From Chitinophaga varians (lineage in GTDB: Bacteria > Bacteroidota > Bacteroidia > Chitinophagales > Chitinophagaceae): DNA of 64,000 nt. The notes under the pieces were generated by a model. That model had not been told where the DNA came from. It saw only the letters and a list, made by a program, of their open reading frames with translations, and searched no databases. Each line of letters opens with the position of its first letter. Position 1 is the stretch's first letter. Both the position numbers and the translations under genes were made by a program. This document shows, one piece after another, positions 35,901-47,900 of the stretch. The DNA lies in contig NZ_JABAIA010000003.1 of assembly GCF_012641275.1 (NCBI RefSeq), positions 558,001 through 622,000 of the forward strand, written 5' to 3'.

Positions 35901-38900
35901 ACACTGGTGCCTATTTGCATAGAACGGTCGCTGGAAATGATCATCGGCATCCTGGGCATCCTGAAGGCCGGTGGCGCGTACGTGCCCATCGATCCGGACT
36001 ATCCGGAAGAGCGTATCCGCTTTATGCTGGAAGATACCGCCGCTACGGTAATTGTTACCAGCAGCAACTGCAAAGACAAAGTAAAAACCGGTCGTAAGGA
36101 CGTCGTGCTGGTGGCCGCAGATAAAAAACTGCGCACGCCTGCTGCCCATAAGGCAGCGCCGCCGGTAACGCAATTGACGCCTTCCAACCTCGCCTACGTG
36201 ATTTATACCTCCGGTTCTACCGGTAACCCCAAAGGCGTGCTCATAGAGCATCGCAACGTTGTACGCCTGTTTGAAACGGACGCGCCGTTATATGACTTCA
36301 ACAGTGATGATGTGTGGACCATGTTCCACTCTTTCTGCTTCGACTTCTCTGTCTGGGAAATGTATGGCGCGCTGTTTTACGGCGGCCGCGTGGTAATAGT
36401 GCCTAAGCCGGTAGCGCAGGATGCTATTGCTTTCGGCGAGTTACTGCTGAAAGAAAAAGTGACTGTCCTGAACCAAACGCCTTCTGCTTTCTATGTATTG
36501 CAGGACTACCTGACAGGTGTAGCGGATAAAGTACCGGTGCGTTATGTGATCTTCGGCGGAGAGGCGTTGAATCCCGGCAAAGTACAGCCATGGCTGCAGC
36601 GCTATAGCGACTGCCGTCTGATCAATATGTATGGCATTACCGAAACCACGGTACACGTCACCTACCAGCCGATCGCATTGCATCACGCCAACAGCGGCAG
36701 TGTGATAGGTGTGCCTATTCCGACCCTGAGCCTGTATATCCTGGACCCTTACGGCGGACTTGCGCCGGCCGGCGTGGCAGGAGAGCTGCATGTAGGCGGT
36801 GCGGGACTGGCGAGAGGTTACCTCCATCGTCCGGAACTGACCGAAACAAGGTTTGTGGCCGATCCTTTCAGCAATGATCCTGAAGCCCGTATGTACCGCA
36901 CCGGTGACCTCGGTCGCTGGTTGCCGGACGGCACGGTGGAATACCTGGGCCGTATAGACGATCAGGTGAAAATCCGTGGCTTCCGTATAGAGCTGGGTGA
37001 GATAGAAAGTGTAATGACCAAATGTGAACTGGTGAACCAGGCGGTGGTGCTGGCAAAAGCGGACAGCAAGGGCAATAAACGCCTGGTAGGTTATGTAGTG
37101 CCCAATGGCACCTACGACAGGGCTGCTATTCTGGCTTATCTGAAAGATAAACTGCCGGATTACATGGTGCCTGCCATCCTGGTGGAATTGGATAAACTGC
37201 CGCTGACCCGCAACGGTAAAGTAGATAAAAAAGCGCTGCCCGATGCTGACGCCGGTGCGGTGCTGGCCAACGAATACATTGCGCCGCGCACCGACACAGA
37301 ACGTGCGCTGGCACTTATCTGGAAAGACCTGCTTGGTGTAGAACGGGTAGGGCTGCACGATAATTTCTTTGAACTGGGAGGTGACTCCATTATTACGATA
37401 CAGGTGGTAAGCCGCGCCCGTCGCGCAGGGTACCATTTACATCCACGCGATCTCTTCCTGCATCAAACCATCGGCAGTCTGGCAGCTATGCTGGGCGCCG
37501 GTCAACAGACGGAGAATGCCGGCGAACAGGGCACGCTCACCGGAGAAAGTGGCCTGCTGCCCATTCAGCAATGGTATTTTGACAGTGAACCGCCTGCCGT
37601 ATCACACTACAATCAGGGCTTATGGGCGAAGATCGACAAGGACGTCACACCGGAGGCCATGGCTACTGCCATCGCCAGCCTGGTCCGTTACCATGATGCG
37701 CTGCGCTTTACGTATCAGCAACAGCCTTCCGGCTGGAAGCAGCATTATGGCCACACGGAAGGCGCCCTGGAGGTGGTGGACCTGCGGGCGATATCATCCG
37801 CTGCGTTGCCCGAACAGGTATTATCATATGCCGAAGCTGCACACCGCAGCCTGGATATTACTGCCGGTACATTGTTGCACGCCACCCTGTTGTTAACGCC
37901 TTCGGCGGAAGCTCATAACCACCTGTTGCTGGCGATACATCACCTGGCGGTAGACGGCGTGTCATGGAGAGTTTTACTGGAAGACCTGGTACTGTTGCTG
38001 AAAAACAAGGACAACAAACCGGTAGAGGAAGTGCTGGGCGCCAAAGGTACGTCTATGCGCCAATGGCAGGAAGCACTGGCGGCCTATGGCAATCAGCTGC
38101 TGCTGACCAGTCAGCCGGCTTACTGGGAAAAGATCGTCGGTCGTTATACGCCGCTGAAAAAACAAAAAGACAATTCACGGCCTGTTACGCTGAAGGATAT
38201 ACGTCAACAGCAGGTGCGACTGGACGCAGCGAAGACAATTGCGCTGCTGCAGGAAGCACCGAGGGCCTATCATACTGAAGTCAATGATATACTGTTATGC
38301 GCACTGGCACAGGCGGTGGCGGAATGGAATGGCCAGCAACAGGTGATTATCGGCCTGGAAGGCCATGGTCGCGAAGACATTGCCAAAGGCATCGATACCA
38401 CACATACAGTAGGTTGGTTTACCTCGCTGTATCCGGTGTTGCTGGATGTGGCAGGAAAACAGGACACAGGCGCCGCGCTTAAGTCTGTCAAGGAACAGCT
38501 CCGCCAGGTGCCCGACAGGGGCATCGGCTTCGGGGTATTGAAATATCTCGCCAAAGCCCCTGCATTGCAGGGTAAAGATTCATGGGACATCGTGTTCAAC
38601 TACCTCGGTCAGTCAGACCGGGTGGTAAGTGAAGCAGGGCCTGTCCGCCATGCGGATGAGTTACCCGGTCAGGCTATGTCGCCGGATTATCCCGTGCATG
38701 AAAAAATAGCAGTCAACAGTATTATCCAAAACGGGGAACTGGTGCTCGACTGGAGTTACAGCACCCATCATTTTGAAGCAGCAGACATCGCCGCGTTGTC
38801 CGCGCTGTATCTGAAGCAGCTGGAAGAACTGATTGCCCACTGCTCATCCAGACAGGAAGCTGTTTTCACGCCATCCGATTTCGGGTTGGGCAATGTTATC

Positions 38901-41900
38901 AGCATCGCTGAGCTGGATACCTTTATGGCAGGCAGTTTCCGGGGCGCGCCAAGACAAGGGCAGGTGGAAGGCATCTACCGCCTCAGCGGCCTGCAGGAAG
39001 GGATGCTCTTCCACGGACTGTATGACAAACACAATGCTGCCTATATAGAGCAACTGGGATGTGATCTGGAAGATCCGGACATCAGCCTGCTGCAACAGAG
39101 CTGGAACCATCTGCTGGGCCGCTACAGCGTACTACGCACCGGTTTCTACTATGATGAGTTCAGCATACCGCTGCAATGTGCCTATGAGCAGGTGCAAATG
39201 CCTTTTGAGCTGCTCGACTACAGCCACCTGGACGCAGCGGCGCAGCAACAGGCGCTGAAAGATTATGAGGTAGCCGATCAGGAGAGAGGTATCGATTTCA
39301 CCGAGGTGCCGTTGATGCGCGTGGCGCTGATACGCCTGGCAGACAAACGTTACCGCATGTTATGGACGTTCCACCACATCCTGTTTGACGGATGGTCACT
39401 GGCGGTGCTGCTGGAAAACCTGTTGGATACCTACGAAAGACTGTCAGCCGGACAACCTGCAGGCACCTACGAAAAAGATCGTTACAGTGATTATATCCAC
39501 TATGTGGAACAGCAGGACAAAGCACAGGCGTCAGCTTACTGGCAGGGCTATCTGAAAGATGCAGACGAAGGAACATTACTGCCGTTTATTCCTGCTACTG
39601 CTGCGCGTACCAAAGGTGCCGGTGTCTATAAAGCGGTGAGCGTATTACTGGACAAGGATACTACCACTACACTGACCCGCTTTGCGCAACAGCAAAGGGT
39701 AACCATCAATACCATTATGCAGGGCGTATGGGCGTTCCTGTTATCCAGATATACCGGTCGCAATGAAGTGACCTACGGCGTGACCGTTTCCGGCCGTCCG
39801 GAAGACCTGCCGGGCGTAGAGCAACGCGTTGGCCTGTATATCAACACGCTGCCATTGCATACGTCAGTACAGGAAAACAGCCGCATGGTGTCCTGGTTGC
39901 AGGATATACAAGCCGCTCAGCTGGAAAGCAGGGAGTTCCAGTATACCGGTCTGGATACCATCCAGCGTGGTGCAGGTATTTCCGGCGATTTGTTTGAGAG
40001 CCTGCTGGTGTTTGAAAACTACCCGGTCGGCAAAGCCGTAGGGGCCGATCATTGGCGTCTTCGGGTAGACAATGTGTCTGTTCATGAGCATACCAACTAT
40101 CCGCTGGATATTATCATCGAAGCAGGAGAAACGACCAGCGTCCGTTTTAATTATAATTCAGACATCCTGTTGGAAGGATATGTAAAAGCGATCGCAGGAC
40201 ATTTTGAACAGGTGCTGTTGCAGATCATGTCGTCCGGCAATGTACTGGTGCGCGAGCTGGAATGGTTGACAAACACAGAGCGCGAACAGCTGCGTGTATT
40301 TAATGACACCGCGGCAGACTATCCGCAGGATAAAACGCTGGTCAGCCTCTTTACCGAACAGGCCGGCCGTACGCCGGAAGCTGTCGCTACTGTTTTTGAA
40401 GAAGAAACATTGACTTACCGTCAGCTGGAAGAGCGTTCCGCGCAACTGGCAGCTTACCTGCACAGCAAAGGAGTAGGCAAGGAAACGCTGGTGCCGGTTT
40501 TGCTCGAACGTTCCAATAACATGATCGTAGCTATCCTTGGCGTGATGCGTGCCGGCGGCGCTTATGTGCCTGTAGACCCTTCCTATCCGGAAGACCGCGT
40601 GCATTATATGTTGAAGGACACCAAAGTGAAGGTGGTATTGGGTGACAGCCGGACAGCTGCTTTAGTGCCTGCCGATGTTACTGTGATCAGGCTGGACACC
40701 GACTGGGCCGCCATCAGCAATCTCCCTCCGCTGGCGCCGGATGTGAAGATCACACCCGACAACCTCGCTTATGTAATTTATACTTCCGGTTCTACCGGCA
40801 ATCCGAAAGGAGCGATGAACGAGCACAAAGGCGTGGTGAACCGCCTACTGTGGGCGCAGGATTATTTTGGCCTGTTACCGCAGGACGCTGTATTGCAAAA
40901 GACCACCTTCAGCTTCGACGTGTCTGTATGGGAGTTGTTCTGGCCATTGATCTCCGGCGCGAAACTGGTGTTCGCCAAACCGGAAGGGCAGAAGGATGCA
41001 GACTACCTGCAGGCGGCTATCCGGCACTATGGCATTACTACCATTCACTTTGTGCCTTCGCTGTTAAATGTGTTCCTGGAAAATATTACCAACGGCGCCT
41101 GCCCGTCACTGCAGCGCGTGCTGTGCAGTGGCGAAGCCCTGAAACCCCAACAGGTGATGGCTGTGCGGGAAAAACTGCCGCATGTGGAGCTGTATAACCT
41201 GTACGGCCCTACGGAGGCGGCGATAGAAGTCACCTGCTGGCACGCGGCCAAGGCCGGTCATGTCGATATTGTGCCAATAGGCAGGCCGGTAGCCAATACG
41301 CAGCTTTATATCCTGGACAAGTCCGGTCATCTGCTGCCTCCGGGTATTGCAGGCGAATTGCATATCGGCGGCGTACAGGTAGCCAGAGGTTATCTGCACC
41401 GCAACGACCTGACAAAGGAAAAATTCGTGGCCGATCCTTTCAGTCAAACTGCCGGCGCTACCCTGTACCGTACAGGTGACCTGTGCCGCTGGCTGCCGGA
41501 TGGCAACATCGAATACCTGGGCCGTATAGACGACCAGGTGAAGATCCGCGGTTTCCGCGTGGAACCGGGCGAGATAGAAAACGCGCTGCTCGATTCGCAA
41601 CTGGTCAGCGATGCAGCTGTCGTGGTAAGAGAAGACGCCGGCGGACATAAACGCCTGATCGGCTATGTGGTGCCCGCAGCAACATTTGACAAAGAAGCGA
41701 TCCTGTCCGCAATCAGGGAACGGTTGCCCGAATACATGGTGCCGGCCATCCTCGTGCCGTTGACAGCTATTCCGCTTACCGCCAGTGGCAAGGTAAACCG
41801 TAAAGCATTGCCTGATCCGGATTTTACAACGGTAGCGGCCGGCGAATATACCGCGCCGCGCAATGAAACAGAAGCATTGCTGGCCGGCATATGGCAACAA

Positions 41901-44900
41901 TTACTCAACCTGCCGCGTATAGGCGTTTACGATAATTTCTTTGAATCCGGTGGCGATTCCATCATCACCATCCAGGTGGTAAGCCGCGCCAGAAGGGCCG
42001 GCCTGGAATTCCAGCCCCGCGATATATTTACGCATCAAACCATTGCCGCGCTGGCAACAGCACTGCAATCCCGCAGCCAGACAGTGTTGGCAGGCGAACA
42101 AGGCCTGTTGACCGGCGCCAGCGGCCTGCTGCCTATTCAGCAGTGGTACCTGGAAACAGCCGGCCCCGATGTGCCGTACTTCAACCAGAGCGTACCGCTG
42201 ACCATCAGCAAACAAATAGGTGCTGATACGCTGGCTGCTGCGATCAAACAATTACTGGCCACACATGACAGCCTTCGGTTCAGGTACACCTACACCGGCG
42301 GCCATTGGGAACAGGCCTATGGCGACTACGAAGGCGTACTCGATGTGGAAGACCTGCAGGCCGTGCCGGCAGAGCAATTGCCAGACCGTATGGCGCAACT
42401 GGCGCTCCACTATCACGGAACGCTCAGCCTCGAAAGCGGTATTCTCGTCAGGGCAGTGCTGGTACAAACACCGGCAACGGAAAAAGACAACCGCCTGCTG
42501 ATGGTGGTGCATCACCTGGCTGTGGACGCGGTGTCCTGGCGTATTCTCCTGGAAGACCTGGAACTGTTGCTGCAAAAAGGCCCTGGGGCATTGACGATGC
42601 CGAAAGGCACTTCATACCGCCAATGGCAGCAGGCATTGACCAGCTATGGCCAGTCCGCCCGCCTGCAAAGTCAACTGCCTTTCTGGGAGCAAGTGAAAGA
42701 ACGTCATCTGCCGCTGCGGACAGACTTTAACAGCAAAGCCGCTGTAACGGCATCGGACATACGTACACAGGAAGTACGGTTGAGCACTGCCTTGACACAA
42801 CAACTCCTGCAACGCACCACTTCCGCCTACCGCACGGAGGTAAATGATCTCCTGCTGGCCGCATTGACCCGCACCCTCTCCACCTGGAGCGGCGGGGCCG
42901 GCACTGTCATCGGCCTCGAAGGCCACGGCCGTGAAGACATCGCCACTGGTGTGGACACCAGCCGCACAGTAGGCTGGTTCACTTCATTATATCCTGTGTA
43001 CCTCCCTGCCGCCGAAGGCGAAGGGCCGGACGCACTGCTGAAAACAGTGAAGGAAAGCCTGCGTAAGGTAGCCGATAAAGGTATTGGCTACGGTGTGCTG
43101 AAATACATCAATAAAACGACGTCGCTGCAAGGCAGCCATCCCTGGGATATCATCTTCAACTACCTCGGACAGGTGGATAATGTGACACAGGGCGGTAGCT
43201 ACCTCGGTATCGCCCATGAATCTTCCGGCGCCGGCATGTCCCCGGAGCTGCCTGTCAACGAGAAGATGGGCGTGGACTGCATCGTACAGGGTGGTGAACT
43301 GGTGGTACAATGGAAATACAGCCAGGCACACTACGACCCTGCCACGATCACACAACTGGCGGCAGATTATCTTTCTCAGCTGGAGGCTCTGATACTGCAT
43401 TGTGTGGCTCAACAGGAAACAAAAGCCACACCGGCTGATTACGGGTTGGGACGGGAAATCAGCTGGCAGGAACTGGACCGCTTCCTGGACACGCCACACA
43501 AAGGTGCAGCGCGAAGGAAACAGGTGTCCGGCCTGTACCGCCTCAGCGGATTGCAGGAAGGGATGCTTTTCCACGGGCTCTATGATGGCGAAAGCGGCAC
43601 CTACATCGAGCAGTTTATCTGCGACCTGGAGCAGTTGCGCCCGCACGCCTTTATCCAGAGCTGGAACCGGTTGCTGCAACAATATACCATCCTGCGTACC
43701 GCATTTTATTACGACGAATTCAGCATCCCCGTACAATGCGTTTACGAACAGGTGGAAATACCGGTCACAATACTGGATTACAGGCACCTGGACAAAGCCG
43801 CACAGGAAGAGGATTTTGCTGCCTTTAAAGCAGATGACCTGCGCCAGGGATTTGATTTCCGTGAAGCACCGCTGATGCGGCTTACACTGGTGCAGCTGCA
43901 GGACAATAACTACCGGATGTTATGGACATCTCACCATATCCTGCTGGATGGCTGGTCATTGCCGGTACTGGTAGACAGCCTGCTCAATACCTACGAGCTG
44001 CTGGTGACGGGAAAAGAACTGCCTGCCGTAACAACAGACCATTTTGAAGATTATATCCGTTACCAGGAGAAGCAAGACAAAGAACAACTGGCCGCCTTCT
44101 GGAAACAATACCTGCAAGGCGCGACCGAAGGTACCTTGTTGCCCTTTATCGATGCGGCCACCGCAAGGACCAAAGGCAGCGGCGTGTACCTGGAACACCA
44201 GCTCGCACTTGACCGTACCCTCACCCAAAAGCTGACCGCTTTCGCGCAGCAACACCATATTACCACCAGTACACTGATGGAAGGCGTGTGGGCGTACCTG
44301 TTATATCGCTACACCGGTCGTGATGAAATCTCCTACGGCGTTACGGTGTCCGGAAGGCCGGATGACCTGCCCGGTGTGGAACAAAGGGTGGGACTGTATA
44401 TCAATACCCTGCCGCTTCATACCAACGTGGATGAAAAACAGAACGTTGTAGCCTGGCTGCAGGCCATACAGGAAGGCCAGCTGAAAAGCCGCGACTACCA
44501 GTACGCCAGTCTGAACGACGTACAACAATGGACCGGCGCAGGCAGCGATTTGTTTGACAGCTCCATTACCTTCCAGAACTACCCGGTCAATGAAGTACTG
44601 GAATCCCGCAAATGGGCGTTGAGAATAAGAAATGTAGAGATACATCCGCATACCAACTACCCGCTGACTATTATCATTGCTATCGCAGAACAAACATCGT
44701 TGTTGTTTGCCTATAACAGCGGACTGCTGCCGGAAGCGGCTGTTCGTATGATAGCAGGGCATTTCCAAACAGTATTGGAACAGCTGGCGACACAACAGGT
44801 GGAAATACTGGCGGACATCGAACCGCTGACAACAGCCGAAAAAGCTGGGCTGATCAATACTTCCAGGGTAGACTATCCAAAAGACGCTACTGTTGTGAGC

Positions 44901-47900
44901 CTGTTTGAAGCACAGGCAGACCGTGTGGCACGGGAAACCGCCGTCGTATTTGAAGACGACAGCCTTACCTGGCAGCAGCTGGAAGATCGTGCTAACCAAC
45001 TGGCCCGTTACCTGCGTAACCTGGGCGTACAGCCCGGGGAACTGGTCCCCTTGTGCATAGAGCGTTCGGTACATCTCATCGTGGGTATGTTAGGCATCCT
45101 GAAAGCCGGTGCGGCTTATGTGCCTATAGACCCCGAGTTCCCGGCAGAGCGGACCGCTTTTGTACTGAAAGACACCGGCGCCCGTATTGTGGTGAGCAGC
45201 GATGCCTGCGCGCAGCTGTTGCCGCAACGGCCTTCACTTCAGGTCATTGCCATTGATGGTACGTCCGCGAAGATCAGCGTGCTGGATACCGCCCGTATAG
45301 GCGCTGTCGTTAGCCCTGACAGCGTAGCCTATGTGATCTATACTTCCGGCAGTACGGGGCAGCCCAAAGGCGTATTGGTCACCCATGGCAACCTGGTGGA
45401 CTATACGTACGGCCTGAAAGCGGCCACGCCACTGGATACATGCCATACCTTCGGCCTGCTATCCAGCGTAGCGACAGACCTGGGCAACACGGTGATCTTC
45501 GGGTCCCTGCTGACAGGTGGCGCACTGCACCTGTTCTCCAAAGATGCTATCAACGACCCGGAGAAAATCAACCGTTACCTGCGCCGTCATCCGCTGGATT
45601 GCATCAAGATTGTGCCTTCCCATTGGAAAGCGCTCTGCTCGGGCGATACGCTGCTGCTCCCTGAAAAGCTGCTGGTATTTGGCGGTGAAGCATTAGAGGG
45701 TGGCGTGATAGACAGTATCCGCGCAGCTAAGGCAACTTGCACCGTCGTGAACCACTACGGCCCAACGGAGACGACTATCGGAAAACTGTTGCACGTGGTG
45801 AGCGCCGATAAGGTGTACGGGAAAACCGTACCGATCGGTAAGCCCTTCTCCAATACCAATGTTTACATTGTGAGCCCGGCGGGTAAATTGTGTCCGGCGT
45901 GCGTGCCGGGAGAGCTGCTGATTGGCGGCGCCGGCGTGGCCAAAGGTTACCTCCATCAACCAGCCCTCACTGAAAATAAATTTATCACTGACCCATTTCA
46001 GCCAGGCGCCGGCCAGCGGCTTTATCGCACCGGCGATCTGGTGAAATACCTGCCCGATGGCAATATCCTCTTCCTGGGCCGTATAGACGACCAGGTGAAG
46101 ATCCGGGGATACCGCGTGGAACCAGGGGAAATAGCATCCGTGCTGGCTGCCTTTGACAATATCAGTCAGGCGGTGGTGATGGTGAAGACAGACGCCTCCG
46201 GTGACAAGCGCCTCGTGGCCTACGTAGTGCCCAACGGCGAGTATGACCGCGAAGGCCTGACAGCCTATATCCGCCAGGAACTGCCGGATTATATGCATCC
46301 TTCCGCCGTAGTGGTGCTGGACCATTTCCCGCTGCTGCCGAACGGTAAAATTGACCGTAAAGCGCTGCCTGATCCGGAAGTCGCCGCTACTACCGGTGAG
46401 GACTATACGGCGCCGTCTACGCCAACGGAAATTAAAATGGCCGCTATCTGGGCCAGACTGCTGGACGTGGAACAGGTGGGCCTGCACGACGATTTCTTTG
46501 CACTGGGAGGACATTCTCTATTGGCCATCCGCCTGATCTCTGCCATCCGTAAAGAACTGACAGCAGAAGTGGTGATCGGCGACGTATTTGACTATCCCAC
46601 CGTCAAAGCCCTGTCGGCCCGCCTCGAGGGCAACCGTGTGGACACTACGGTGCCTGCGGTCGTGAAACAGGAAAGACCGAAACAAGTGCCGCTGTCGTTT
46701 AGCCAGGAACGTTTGTGGTTCATCGACCAGATGGAAGGCAGCGTTCACTATCACGTACCGGTGGTGTTACGCCTGAAAGGCGACCTGCAGCCGCAGGTGC
46801 TGGAAGACGCGCTCCGGACAATCGTTGACCGCCACGAAGTATTGCGCACTGTCATAGAGCAGGAAGACGGACAACCCTTCCAGCGCGTGAAGCCTGCGGG
46901 CAACTGGCGCCTGGACAGGATCAGCCGTCCTACCTATCTGAATGATAAGGAAGCCTTGCATGAGGAAATAGCCCGGTTGGTAGCAATACCGTTCGATCTG
47001 CAACATGATCACATGCTGCGCGTACACCTGATCTCCCTGTCTGAACAGGAACACCTGATCGTGGTGATACTCCACCATATTGCATCCGACGGATGGTCAA
47101 ACACCATCCTGGTGGATGAACTGGTGGAACTGTATGCCGCCGGCGTGGAAGGACGTACACCGCAACTGAAGGCATTGCCCGTACAATATGCAGACTATGC
47201 CCTCTGGCAAAGGAACTATCTCTCCGGCGATGTGCTCGAAGAACAATTAGGGTACTGGAAACGCCAGCTGGATGACGTAGCGCCGTTACAGCTGCCTACG
47301 GACTTTACCCGTCCGGCTGTACAAAGCAACCGTGGCGCACGTTTCTGGTTCATGCTGGATAAAGAGCTGACCGGCAACATACGGGCACTTTGCCAGGAAG
47401 AAGGCGTGACGTTGTTTATGACGCTGCTGGCAGCTTACAATGTGCTCCTGCACCGTTACAGCGGACAGGATGATATATGCGTGGGCAGCCCGGTAGCCGG
47501 CAGAACACAACATGAGTCTGAAGCGTTGATAGGACTGTTTATCAATACTATCGCGCTGCGCGCCGATCTGCGTGACAACCCGGTGTTCTCTGCTTTCCTG
47601 CAACAGGTGAAGGCCACTACGCTTGGCGCCTTTACGCATCAGGAAGTGCCTTTTGAGAAGATCGTGGACGCCGTAGTGAAAGACCGTGACGTGAGCCGCA
47701 CGCCACTGTTCCAGGCAGCGTTTGTGTTACAGAACGCACCGGCGGTACCTGAACTGAAACTTCAGGACGTACAATTTGCCATAGAAGATATCCCTTACAC
47801 CTCTACCAAAGTAGACCTCAACTTTACGCTGGAAGAAGTGGGAGAAGAGCTCAGGGGTTGTGTTGAATACTGTGCTGACCTCTTCCGGGAAGATACTATC

